A stretch of 64,000 bases of DNA from Streptomyces sp. NBC_01429 (lineage in GTDB: Bacteria > Actinomycetota > Actinomycetes > Streptomycetales > Streptomycetaceae): positions 7,157,501 to 7,221,500 of the forward strand of contig NZ_CP109599.1 of NCBI RefSeq assembly GCF_036231945.1, given 5' to 3'. Both the position numbers and the translations under genes were made by a program. Below the pieces are notes generated by a model. That model did no database searches, was not told where the DNA came from, and was given only the letters and a program-made list of their open reading frames with translations. Positions 34,743 to 42,634 of this stretch are shown in pieces. How positions within the stretch are numbered: the first letter of the stretch is position 1; each line of letters begins with the position of its first letter.

Positions 34743-35327
34743 CTAGGGGCATTCCTCGTCGAATTTCACCGTGTCCAGCCGAACGGGCTGCCCGGTCACC
34801 TTCGTACTGGCTTTCGGGTCCTGTCCGCACACCTTCCAGTTGGACTCCAGCAGGATCTTGCGGTCCTTGCCGGAGGCGTCCTCGGCGTCGACGCTGACCG
34901 AGGTGCCGAGCGCGGCGCGGGCGAACCGTACCGACTTGCCCGTGAAGTCGGGCATCGTGCCGCCGGCCGGCGCGGGCTCTCCCGCGTCCTTCGACGGACA
35001 GTCCTCCCCGGTCTTCACCGCGCCGAGGTCCACCGTCGTGCCGGTCGGCAGGGTGCCGGCCGCCGGGGTCTGCGAGCAGACCTTCCAGTTCCGGTCGAGG
35101 AGTACCGCCCGGCCGCGTCCGAGCGCGTCGTGCGAGGTCAGTTCGCGGAAGCCGGCGGACCTGGCGGCGTCCCGCGCCGACCGGAGCCCCTTGCCGACGA
35201 GGTCCGGCAGGGCGGCACGGGCCATGCTCGTGGTGGCGTCGGGCGCGGAGGAGCCGGTGTCCTCGCACGCGGTGAGGGTGAGAAGCGCCGTGGCGCCGAG
35301 GAGCGCGAGGGCGGTGCGGGTACGCAT
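34743..35327 (-). CDS. PASTA-domain lipoprotein
   Basis: A 194-residue protein. A lipoprotein signal peptide ends at LTLTACEDTG with Cys21 as the lipid anchor. Two PASTA-like repeats follow: LPDLVGKGLRSARDAARSAGF and MPDFTGKSVRFARAALG, each ending with NWKVC-x-Q-x-P. A disulfide pair is possible in each (NWKVCSQTP...EDCP). PASTA domains bind peptidoglycan or beta-lactam-like ligands in Ser/Thr kinases; in free lipoproteins the role is unclear. The ATG start at 35327 gives a normal signal peptide. It faces the ACC deaminase gene's 3' end on the same strand. Confidence 0.83.
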   Translation of the reverse strand: MRTRTALALLGATALLTLTACEDTGSSAPDATTSMARAALPDLVGKGLRSARDAARSAGFRELTSHDALGRGRAVLLDRNWKVCSQTPAAGTLPTGTTVDLGAVKTGEDCPSKDAGEPAPAGGTMPDFTGKSVRFARAALGTSVSVDAEDASGKDRKILLESNWKVCGQDPKASTKVTGQPVRLDTVKFDEECP

Positions 35328-35515
35328 GGGTCCCCCCAAGGGCATCGCGGGTGGGGCGGGTAAGGGGGACATCATGCGGGAAGCGGGGCGCGGCGAGCCG
35401 GGAAACGCCGGAAAACCCGGATACGACAGAAGAGTTCAGGACACGGCCGGACGCCGGGGGAGCCGGGCCGGCCGTACCGGCGGCGGCCGCCCTGTCAGGA
35501 GAAGACCCCGCTGTG

Positions 35516-36523
35516 TCAGGAGAAGGCCCCGCTGTACGCGTTCAGTGCGGGCTGGCCGCCCAGGTGGGCGTAGAGCACGGTCGAGTCGGGGCCGATCTCG
35601 CCGGTGCGCACCAGATCGATCAGCCCGGCCATGGACTTCCCCTCGTACACCGGGTCGATGATCATCCCCTCCAGGCTGCCGGTCAGCCGGATCGCCTCCA
35701 GCGTCGACTCGACGGGCACGCCGTAGAGATCGCCCGCCCATCCTTCGAGCACGGTGATCTCGTCGTCGCGCAGTTCGCGGCCGAGACCGATCAGCGCGGC
35801 GGTGTGCCGGGCGATCCGTCCGACCTGGGCGCGGGTCTCCTCGATCCGGGCGGAGGCGTCGATGCCGATCACCCGGCGGGGCCGGTCCTGCCCGGCGAAC
35901 CCGGCGATCATCCCGGCGTGGGTGGAGCCCGTGACGCTGCACACCACCACGGTGTCGAAGAAGACGCCTTGTTCGGCCTCCTGGCGCTCCACCTCGTACG
36001 CCCAGTTCGCGAAGCCCAGCCCGCCGAGCGGGTGTTCCGAGGCGCCGGCCGGGATCGGGTACGGCGTGCCGCCCTCGGCCCGCACCTCGTCCATCGCCCG
36101 CTGCCAGGAGTCCTTGATCCCGATGCCGAACCCGTCGGAGCCGAGCCGTACGTCGGCGCCCATGATGCGCGACAGCAGGATGTTGCCGACCTTGTCGTTG
36201 ACCGCGTCGGGCCAGTCGACCCACTTCTCCTGCACGAGCCGGGCCTTGAGACCGAGATGGGCGGCGACGGCGGCCACCTGCCGGGTGTGATTCGACTGGT
36301 AGCCGCCGATCGACACGAGGGTGTCCGCGCCCTGCGCGAGGATGTCGGGGACGAGGTACTCCAGCTTGCGGGTCTTGTTGCCGCCGTACGCCAGCCCCGA
36401 GTTGCAGTCCTCGCGCTTGGCCCACACCCGGGCGCCGCCGAGATGTTCGCTCAGCCGGTTCAGCGGATGGATCGGGCTGGGGCCGAAGAGCAGCGGGTAG
36501 CGGGCGAAATCCTCGATGGGCAC
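35516..36523 (-). CDS. acdS: 1-aminocyclopropane-1-carboxylate (ACC) deaminase
   Basis: A 335-residue PLP enzyme, close to the usual 338. K50 in YGGNKTRKLEY binds PLP, and SIGGYQSNHTRQVAAVAAHLG carries the catalytic Ser. VYEGKSMAGL has the Tyr-Glu pair, and YAHLGGQPALNAY has the Leu that separates true ACC deaminases from D-cysteine desulfhydrases. The reaction cleaves ACC, the plant ethylene precursor, to 2-oxobutyrate and ammonia. The GTG at 36523 has GAGGAA upstream. It follows the GntR gene on the same strand at 77 bp and is very probably its target. This points to a soil or plant-associated life. Confidence 0.93.
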   Translation of the reverse strand: MPIEDFARYPLLFGPSPIHPLNRLSEHLGGARVWAKREDCNSGLAYGGNKTRKLEYLVPDILAQGADTLVSIGGYQSNHTRQVAAVAAHLGLKARLVQEKWVDWPDAVNDKVGNILLSRIMGADVRLGSDGFGIGIKDSWQRAMDEVRAEGGTPYPIPAGASEHPLGGLGFANWAYEVERQEAEQGVFFDTVVVCSVTGSTHAGMIAGFAGQDRPRRVIGIDASARIEETRAQVGRIARHTAALIGLGRELRDDEITVLEGWAGDLYGVPVESTLEAIRLTGSLEGMIIDPVYEGKSMAGLIDLVRTGEIGPDSTVLYAHLGGQPALNAYSGAFS

Positions 36524-36600
36524 GGGGGAGTTCCTCTCGTCGGGGGTACGCCGGCCGGGCCGCGGGCGCGGAACCGGCGGTCGGGGTCGGGGGACAGTGC

Positions 36601-37353
36601 TCAGTGGGCGTGGACCAGACCGTGGCCGCCGGAGACGGCCGGGGCGGGAGATGCGGGAGATGCGGTAGGTACGGGCGGTGCGGGATGTCCGGAGGGCGCG
36701 CGGTGTTCGGCGGGTGAGCCGGCGAGCGCCATCCAGGTCGTATGGGCGACGGCCGCCGCGGTGGCGGTGTCGCCCGCCGCGCAGGCGTCGATCATCCGGT
36801 GGTGCAGCGCGACGGACTCCAGCCCGGCCGCCGAGGAGAAGCGCACCCGCTCGATACGGCGCAGCAGCGGGGAGTACTGCTCCAGGACCTCCGTGACGAC
36901 GGTGTTCGACGCGGCGCTCACGCACACCTGGTGCAACGCGTCGTCCGCCGCCAGCGCGGCGCCGGTGTCGCCCCGCTCCAGCGCAGCCGCGAACGCCTCG
37001 TTCGCCGTCCGCATCGCCGCGAGCCGGTCCGCGTCGAGTACGGGAACGGCCAGCCGTACGGCCAGTTCGTGCATCGCCGCGACCACCGGCTGGGCGTCCC
37101 GTACGGCCGTGGCGTCCAGCGCGCTGACACTGGTCGACCGGCCGGGCCTGGTGATCACCAGGCCGCTCCGCTCCAGCCGCATCAGCGCCTCGCGGATCGG
37201 GGTGCGGCTCACCCCGATCCACTCCTGCAACTCGCTCTCGCGCAGCCGCTCCCCGGGCTTCAGCGTGCCGTCGACGATGGCGTCCCGCAGCGCGGTGAAG
37301 GCACGGTCGCGGAGCAGGACCCGGGCGGTCAGGGGAGTGGTGGGAACCGGCAT
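36601..37353 (-). CDS. GntR-family (FCD) regulator of the ACC deaminase
   Basis: A 250-residue protein. A GntR winged helix (residues about 18-75: DRAFTALRDAIVDGTLKPGERLRESELQEWIGVSRTPIREALMRLERSGLV) is followed by an all-helical FCD domain with ALHQVCVSAASN and LHHRMIDACAAGD. The C-terminal 30 residues are low-complexity. It is transcribed toward acdS. The chosen ATG at 37353 lies inside a perfect 22-bp palindrome and 7 nt after a good -10 element, which predicts a leaderless message under autoregulation. Confidence 0.88.
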   Translation of the reverse strand: MPVPTTPLTARVLLRDRAFTALRDAIVDGTLKPGERLRESELQEWIGVSRTPIREALMRLERSGLVITRPGRSTSVSALDATAVRDAQPVVAAMHELAVRLAVPVLDADRLAAMRTANEAFAAALERGDTGAALAADDALHQVCVSAASNTVVTEVLEQYSPLLRRIERVRFSSAAGLESVALHHRMIDACAAGDTATAAAVAHTTWMALAGSPAEHRAPSGHPAPPVPTASPASPAPAVSGGHGLVHAH

Positions 37354-37389
37354 GCAATATATTGCATGCCCGCGCCGTCCGCCTGTCAA
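37349..37389 (-). promoter_or_regulatory. leaderless promoter and perfect 22-bp operator of the gntR-acdS operon
   Basis: On the minus strand: -35 TTGACA (37389-37384), a 17-bp spacer, -10 TGCAAT (37366-37361), then 7 nt to the ATG at 37353. Positions 37349-37370 form a perfect palindrome with half-site GGCATGCAATA, covering the -10, the start point and the first codon. Binding there would block transcription initiation. The A/T centre and TGC/GCA arms fit GntR-type operators. Confidence 0.75.
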
Positions 37390-37405
37390 GGGCGGGCCGC
37401 CGCGC

Positions 37406-38341
37406 TCAGCCGGCGGGCGCGGGCGGCCAGACGCCGGGGGCGAGCAGGCCCGTCACATACGCGTGCGCCACCAGCGCCGCTCTGTTGCGTACGCCCCAGC
37501 GCCGGGACATCCGCCCCACGTGGTAGTTGACGCCGTCGACGGTCAGCCCCACCTCCCCCGCGATCCGCGCCGTGGTGGAGCCGCCCGCCAGCAGGGTGAG
37601 GATCCGCAGCTCGGCCTCGCTCGCCTCGCCCGCCCCGGTGCCGGCGGCGGGCGGCGGCGCGGCGGCCCGCTCACCCCGTACCCGCAGATACAGCAGGAGG
37701 ACGGGGTGGGACGCCGGTGCGTCGGCGAGCAGGTCGACCGTCAGCTCGCCGTACCGTTCGGCGCCCGAGGGGGTGGACCACGAGACCTCGACCGGATAGC
37801 GCGACCTGCGGCCCTGCCGTACCGCGTCGGCGATCGGATGGAGCTGTCCTGGGCCCGGTATCCGGAAGAGATCCATGGCGCTGCGCCCGCGCAGCCGGCC
37901 CGGCAGCTCGCCCCACTGCGCCGCCATCGCCGGGTTCGCCATCAGCACCCGCCCGTACGGGTCGCTGATCGCCAGCGGTACCGGGAGCCGGTCGAAGAGG
38001 AGGAAGGTGCGGTTGCGCCAGGAGACCGCGTCGCCCGACCAGGATTCCGGGTCGCTGAACAACGTTTCCGGCGCCGCTCCGTGCTGCTTGTGCACCCCTT
38101 GTACTCCTTGCGCTCCTCGCGACCCATGCGACCCATGCGACCCATGCGTCCCGTGCGGCTTGTGTGCCTCCTCGGTGTGGCCCGGCCCGTCCACACCACC
38201 CACACCACCCGTGGCGTCAGTCGCACCAGTCTCACCCACCGCACAGGGCTCGCCGGTCCCGGGTGTCCCTGGGGTCCCGGGGGTGCGGGGCTCCGTCTCG
38301 TCCTCCCGTCCCGTCCGCTTCCGTTCCGCCGCCGCTTCCAC
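37406..38341 (-). CDS. PAS-LuxR regulator with collagen-like N-terminal repeat
   Basis: A 311-residue protein. The first 90 residues are low-complexity, including PGTPGTPGTG and a Gly-x-x run (HGTHGSHGSHGSRGAQGVQG) coded partly by 9-bp repeats. A PAS-like domain (about 105-210: LPVPLAISDPYGRVLMANPAMAAQWGELPGRLRGRSAMDLF) follows. The C-terminal LuxR-type helix-turn-helix is ELRILTLLAGGSTTARIAGEVGLTVDGVNYHVGRMSRRWGVRNRAALVAHA. The GTG at 38341 has AGGAC upstream. It is divergent from the CYP102 gene with 140 bp between and is its likely regulator, perhaps sensing fatty acid or redox state through the PAS domain. Confidence 0.82.
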   Translation of the reverse strand: MEAAAERKRTGREDETEPRTPGTPGTPGTGEPCAVGETGATDATGGVGGVDGPGHTEEAHKPHGTHGSHGSHGSRGAQGVQGVHKQHGAAPETLFSDPESWSGDAVSWRNRTFLLFDRLPVPLAISDPYGRVLMANPAMAAQWGELPGRLRGRSAMDLFRIPGPGQLHPIADAVRQGRRSRYPVEVSWSTPSGAERYGELTVDLLADAPASHPVLLLYLRVRGERAAAPPPAAGTGAGEASEAELRILTLLAGGSTTARIAGEVGLTVDGVNYHVGRMSRRWGVRNRAALVAHAYVTGLLAPGVWPPAPAG

Positions 38342-38379
38342 GTCCTGGCCTCGACCGCAAGGCCCTCGCGGCGCGGGAC

Positions 38380-38397
38380 ACTACACAAACATGTAGT
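38380..38397. promoter_or_regulatory. inverted repeat in the LuxR/CYP102 divergent promoter region
   Basis: ACTACA (38380-38385), CAAACA spacer, TGTAGT (38392-38397): a 6-6-6 inverted repeat in the only AT-rich patch between the two divergent genes. It is a reasonable operator candidate for the divergent regulator. Confidence 0.5.
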
Positions 38398-38481
38398 CAC
38401 GAGGCCGTCCAAAGCACCCCGGCAGGGCGAGGGTTGAGACACGCCTTGCCCCAAGCCCTCAGCGGAAGGTGACCCACCGGC

Positions 38482-41400
38482 ATGACCGAGACCCTCTCCC
38501 CGGCGCAGTCCGGGACCGAAAGCCCCGACCCCGCCCCGGCCCGCGTCCCCGCCCCCTCGCCCGCGCCGACCTCCACGTCCACCTCCGCCTCCTCCGTCAC
38601 CCCGCCGCCCGTGCCGGTCGTGGACATCTCGGACAGCGATCCGCGGATCACGCCCGTCCTGCACCACATGGAGCTGCTCCGCAGCCACGGCTCGCCCCTC
38701 GTCGTGCGCCGGCACGGCCGGGACCTCCTGCTGGTCAGCGACCTCGCACTGGTCACGGAGCTGGCCGACGAACAGCGGTTCAGCAAGTTCGTGGGTCCCG
38801 CGCTGGAGAACGTACGGGAGTTCGTCGCCGACGGCCTGTTCACCGCCTACAACGACGAGCCCAACTGGGCCAAGGCGCACGACATCCTGATGCCCGCCTT
38901 CTCGCTCGGCTCCATGCGCACCTACCACCCGGTCATGCTGGACGTCGCCCGCAGGCTGATCGGATCCTGGGACCGCGACGCCGCCTCGGCCACCCCGGTG
39001 GACGTCGCCGACGACATGACGCGGATGACCCTGGACACCATCGGGCTGACGGGCTTCGGCTTCGACTTCGGATCGTTCGAACGGGACGGTACGCACCCCT
39101 TCGTCGAGGCCATGGTCCGCTGCCTGGACTGGGCGATGACCAAGCTGGCCCGGGTCCCCGGCACCGATCACACCGCGCGCGACGCGGCGTTCCGCGCCGA
39201 CGCGGCCCATCTCGCCGCCGTGGTGGACGAGGTCGTCGCGGCGCGCACCGCCGACGCGGGCACCTCGGGCCCGGACGACAGCGGCCGGGACACGCCGGAC
39301 GCGCGGGATCTGCTGGGTCTGATGCTCACCGCGACCCGTCCCTCGGACGGGCCCGACGGCACGACGCTGGACCTGGAGAACATCCGCAACCAGGTCATCA
39401 CCTTCCTGATCGCCGGTCACGAGACCACCTCCGGGGCGCTCTCCTTCGCCCTCTACCACCTCGCCAAGGACCCGAGCGCGCTGCGCCTGGTCCAGCGCGA
39501 GGTGGACGAGCTGTGGGGCGACACCGCCGACCCCGAGCCCAGCTACGAGGACGTCGGCCGGCTGCGCCACACCCGGCAGGTGCTCAACGAGGCGCTGCGG
39601 CTGTGGCCGACCGCGCCCGGGTTCCAGCGGCAGGCGCGCCACGACACCGTCCTCGGCGGCCGTCTTCCGCTGAGTGCCGGACAGGGTGTGCTGGTCGTCA
39701 CGCCGATGCTGCACCGCGATCCGGTGTGGGGCGACAACCCGGAGCTGTTCGACCCGGCGCGCTTCGGGCCCGAGGCGGAGGCCGGTCGCTCCCCGCACGC
39801 GTACAAGCCGTTCGGCACCGGTGAACGCGCCTGCATCGGAAGGCAGTTCGCCCTGCACGAGGCCACGATGCTGCTCGGCATGCTGGTCCACAGGTACCGG
39901 CTGATCGACCAGGACGACTACCGGCTGGAGCTCAAGCAGACCCTCACCATCAAGCCCGACGGTTTCACCCTCACCCCGGTGCGCCGCACCCCCGCCGACC
40001 GCGCTGCCAACCGCGCCGCGCTGCCTGCCCCGACCGTGCGGCCCGCCGCGCCGAGCGCCCCCGCCCACGCCGCCGGGGACGCGCGGCGGCTGCCCTCCGG
40101 GGTGCGGCGCGGCACCGGGCTGCTGCTCCTGCACGGCTCCAACTACGGCACCTGCCGCGACTTCGCCGCACAACTCGCCGACAGCGCGGGCGCGCTCGGC
40201 TGCGACACCGCCGTCGCCTCCCTCGACGAACACGCCGGGCGACTGCCCACCGACCGCGCCGTCGTGATCGTCGCCGCCTCCTACAACGGGCAGCCCACCG
40301 ACGACGCGGCGGCCTTCCTGCGCTGGCTGGAGCGGGCGGAACCCGGCGACGTGGCAGGCGTCACGTACGCCGTCCTGGGCGTCGGCGACCGCAACTGGTC
40401 CGCCACGTACCAGCGCGTCCCGACCCTCGTCGACGAGCGGCTCGCCGCCCTCGGCGCGACCCGGCTCGTGGACCGCGTGGCGGCCGACGCCTCCGGCGAT
40501 CTGACCGCCGCCGTCGGCGAGTTCACCGACGCGCTGCGCACCGCGCTGCTGGAGCGCCACGATGACCCGGACGCCGTCGCTGAGCCGGTGCGTACGGCCG
40601 TGGACGACGGGCCCGCGCACACCGTCACGGAGATCACCGGCGGACCGCTGGACGCGCTGGCCGCCCGGCACGGCATGGCGGCGATGACCGTCACGCAGAC
40701 CGCGTCGCTCACCGACCCGGCGCACCCGCGCGCCAAGCGGCTGGTGCGGCTGGCGCTGCCCGAGGGGACGACGTACCGCACCGCCGACCATCTGACGGTG
40801 CTCCCCGCCAACGACCCCGGGCTCGTCGCCCGCGCCGCCGGGCTCCTCGGCGTCCGGCTCGACACCGTTCTGAGCATCGCCCCGAGCCGTCCCGGTGGCG
40901 CCGGCGGTTCGCGCGGGGCCGCGATCGCCGTCGACCGGCCGCTGACCGTACGGGAGTTGCTCACCCACCACGTGGAGCTCCAGGACCGGCCCACCGAGGG
41001 GCAGTTCGCCACGCTGGCCGCGCTCAACCCCTGTCCGCCGGAGCGGGCGGCCCTGGGCGCGCTCGCCGAGGACGCGCGGGCGCGCGCCGCCGACCACCGC
41101 ACCCTCCTCGACCTGGTCGAGGACCACCCCGCCCTGCGTACGGCGCTGACCTGGCCCGTACTGCTGGACCTGCTGCCGCCGCTGCGGCCCCGGCACTACT
41201 CGGTCTCCTCGGCGCCGGTCACCGACCCGCGCCACGCCGACCTGATGGTCTCGCTGCTGGACGCCCCCGCGCGCTCGGGCCGGGGGCGCCGCCGGGGCAC
41301 CGGGTCCGGCCATCTGCACACCGTGCGCCCCGGGGACACCGTGTTCGCCCGCGTCCAGCCGTGCCGCGAGGCGTTCCGCGTCAGCCCCGACGACCATGCC

Positions 41401-41868
41401 TCCACCCCGCTGATCATGGTCGCCGCAGGCACCGGCCTCGCGCCCTTCCGGGGCGCCGTCGCCGACCGCCGCGCGCTGGCCGACGGCGGGGCCCGGCTCG
41501 CCGAGGCGCTCTGCTACTTCGGCTGCGACGGCCCGGACACCGACTATCTGTACGCCGAGGAACTGCGCGCGGCCGAGCGGGCCGGAGCGGTCTCCATGCG
41601 GCCCGCCTTCAGCGCGGCGCCGGCCGGGGACGTGCGCTACGTCCAGCACCGTATCGCCGCCGAGGGCGACGAGGTGTGGGCCCTGCTGGAGGCGGGCGCC
41701 CGGGTCCACGTCTGCGGCGACGGCGCCCGGATGGCGCCCGGCGTGCGCGAGACCCTGCGCGGCCTGTATCTGCGCAGGACCCCGGGCGCCGACGAGGCGG
41801 CGGCCCACGGCTGGCTCCAGTCGCTGGCCGACCGGGGGCGGTACGTGGAGGACGTCTACGCGGGCTAG
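38482..41868 (+). CDS. CYP102-type self-sufficient cytochrome P450/P450 reductase fusion
   Basis: An 1128-residue fusion like P450-BM3 (about 1048), with a Pro/Ser-rich N-terminal extension of about 40 residues. Heme domain: EFVADGLFTAYNDE (the BM3 F87 position retained), I-helix AGHETTSG, E-x-x-R in NEALR, Cys ligand in FGTGERACIGRQF. BM3 R47 appears kept (HGRD), but the position of Y51 is Leu. FMN domain: LLLLHGSNYGTCRDFA and ASYNGQPTDDA. FAD/NADPH domain: RHYSVSSAP, MVAAGTGLAPFRG, CGDGARMAPGV. It should hydroxylate fatty acids subterminally using NADPH and O2. The TAG stop (41866-41868) coincides with the CTAG at the edge of a miniature element. Confidence 0.94.
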   Translation: MTETLSPAQSGTESPDPAPARVPAPSPAPTSTSTSASSVTPPPVPVVDISDSDPRITPVLHHMELLRSHGSPLVVRRHGRDLLLVSDLALVTELADEQRFSKFVGPALENVREFVADGLFTAYNDEPNWAKAHDILMPAFSLGSMRTYHPVMLDVARRLIGSWDRDAASATPVDVADDMTRMTLDTIGLTGFGFDFGSFERDGTHPFVEAMVRCLDWAMTKLARVPGTDHTARDAAFRADAAHLAAVVDEVVAARTADAGTSGPDDSGRDTPDARDLLGLMLTATRPSDGPDGTTLDLENIRNQVITFLIAGHETTSGALSFALYHLAKDPSALRLVQREVDELWGDTADPEPSYEDVGRLRHTRQVLNEALRLWPTAPGFQRQARHDTVLGGRLPLSAGQGVLVVTPMLHRDPVWGDNPELFDPARFGPEAEAGRSPHAYKPFGTGERACIGRQFALHEATMLLGMLVHRYRLIDQDDYRLELKQTLTIKPDGFTLTPVRRTPADRAANRAALPAPTVRPAAPSAPAHAAGDARRLPSGVRRGTGLLLLHGSNYGTCRDFAAQLADSAGALGCDTAVASLDEHAGRLPTDRAVVIVAASYNGQPTDDAAAFLRWLERAEPGDVAGVTYAVLGVGDRNWSATYQRVPTLVDERLAALGATRLVDRVAADASGDLTAAVGEFTDALRTALLERHDDPDAVAEPVRTAVDDGPAHTVTEITGGPLDALAARHGMAAMTVTQTASLTDPAHPRAKRLVRLALPEGTTYRTADHLTVLPANDPGLVARAAGLLGVRLDTVLSIAPSRPGGAGGSRGAAIAVDRPLTVRELLTHHVELQDRPTEGQFATLAALNPCPPERAALGALAEDARARAADHRTLLDLVEDHPALRTALTWPVLLDLLPPLRPRHYSVSSAPVTDPRHADLMVSLLDAPARSGRGRRRGTGSGHLHTVRPGDTVFARVQPCREAFRVSPDDHASTPLIMVAAGTGLAPFRGAVADRRALADGGARLAEALCYFGCDGPDTDYLYAEELRAAERAGAVSMRPAFSAAPAGDVRYVQHRIAAEGDEVWALLEAGARVHVCGDGARMAPGVRETLRGLYLRRTPGADEAAAHGWLQSLADRGRYVEDVYAG

Positions 41869-42032
41869 TGCCCCTCCCGGCAAGCTCTGCCCCGTCGCGC
41901 CGCCCAGCACGCACGCTCGCCGCGTTGGCCAAAAGCCCTGGTAGCTCCGCTACAAGGACTTCCGGCCGCCTTGCGATCGCACGCACCGGACGACGCTCCT
42001 TCCGGGGCAGACATTGCCGGTCGCGGCACTAG
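41865..42032. mobile_element. miniature inverted-repeat element M2 at the CYP102 stop codon
   Basis: CTAG occurs at 41865-41868 and at 42029-42032. From the CTAGs inward, the 19-base ends match at 16 positions (CTAGTGCCCCTCCCGGCAA and the complement of TTGCCGGTCGCGGCACTAG). The left CTAG supplies the TAG stop of the P450 gene. The core shares blocks with M1 and M3: CTCGCCGCGTTG, and CCGCCTTGCGATC followed by CGCTCC. It contains no open frame of interest. Confidence 0.75.
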
Positions 42033-42051
42033 GCCCTGTGTCCTTCGTCGC

Positions 42052-42072
42052 GGGACCCGGACGAGCGGTCCC
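42052..42072 (-). terminator. small hairpin downstream of the MarR gene
   Basis: GGGACC (42052-42057) and GGTCCC (42067-42072) flank a 9-base loop, 13 bp beyond the MarR stop on the leftward strand. It is a weak terminator candidate. Confidence 0.4.
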
Positions 42073-42084
42073 CTGACCGCGAGG

Positions 42085-42591
42085 TCATTCGAGCAGGCTG
42101 CCCAGCCGCCCTTCCAGCAGGACCAGCAGCTCGCCGAGACCGCCGGCGAGCTGCTCCTGGCTGTTCGCGCCGAGCCCGTCCAACAGGGCCGCCTCGTAAG
42201 CCAGTTGCGCGGGGAGCAGCCGGTCGAGCAGCGCACGGCCGCCGGCCGTCAGGGACAGATGGGACACCCGGCGGTCCCGGTCGTCGGGGCGCCTGGCGAT
42301 GAGGCCGTCGCTCTCCAGCCGGCGCAGCCGTTTGGTCACGGCCGCTCCGGAGGCGAAGGTCTCGCGCGCGATCCGGCCCGGGGTCAGCTCGTGGCCCGTG
42401 CGGCGCAAGGTGCCCAGGATGTCGAACTCGGGGCGGGTCAGCCCCTCCCGCCGCAACGGGGCGTCGGCGGCCTGCTGGAGCAGGGCGGAGCAGCGGTTGA
42501 GCCGCCCGATCACCGCCATGGGCGCGGTGTCCAGAGCGGGCATCACCTGCTGCCATTGCCGCATCACCCCGGCGACGATGTCCTCGGCCAC
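42085..42591 (-). CDS. MarR-family regulator
   Basis: A 168-residue protein. The MarR winged helix is PEFDILGTLRRTGHELTPGRIARETFASGAAVTKRLRRLESDGLIARRPDDRDRRVSHLSLTAGGRALL, with the conserved D-x-R-D/R wing. The start GTG at 42591 is seven bases after AAGGAG. A 43-bp gap follows the FUSC transporter gene on the same strand, so the pair probably forms an operon in which MarR controls transporter expression. Confidence 0.87.
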   Translation of the reverse strand: MAEDIVAGVMRQWQQVMPALDTAPMAVIGRLNRCSALLQQAADAPLRREGLTRPEFDILGTLRRTGHELTPGRIARETFASGAAVTKRLRRLESDGLIARRPDDRDRRVSHLSLTAGGRALLDRLLPAQLAYEAALLDGLGANSQEQLAGGLGELLVLLEGRLGSLLE

Positions 42592-42634
42592 GCGCACTCT
42601 CCTTCGTGTGTTGCGTGTGTGGTGGATCAAGCGT

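Noticed and set aside
34741..34746. CTAGGGG like the left end of element M1
   Set aside because: There is no matching inverted end within 300 bp; it is just the stop codon of the PASTA gene read on the other strand.
37942..41910. A minus-strand open frame of about 1320 codons opposite CYP102
   Set aside because: It mirrors the P450 fusion frame; no domains are visible.
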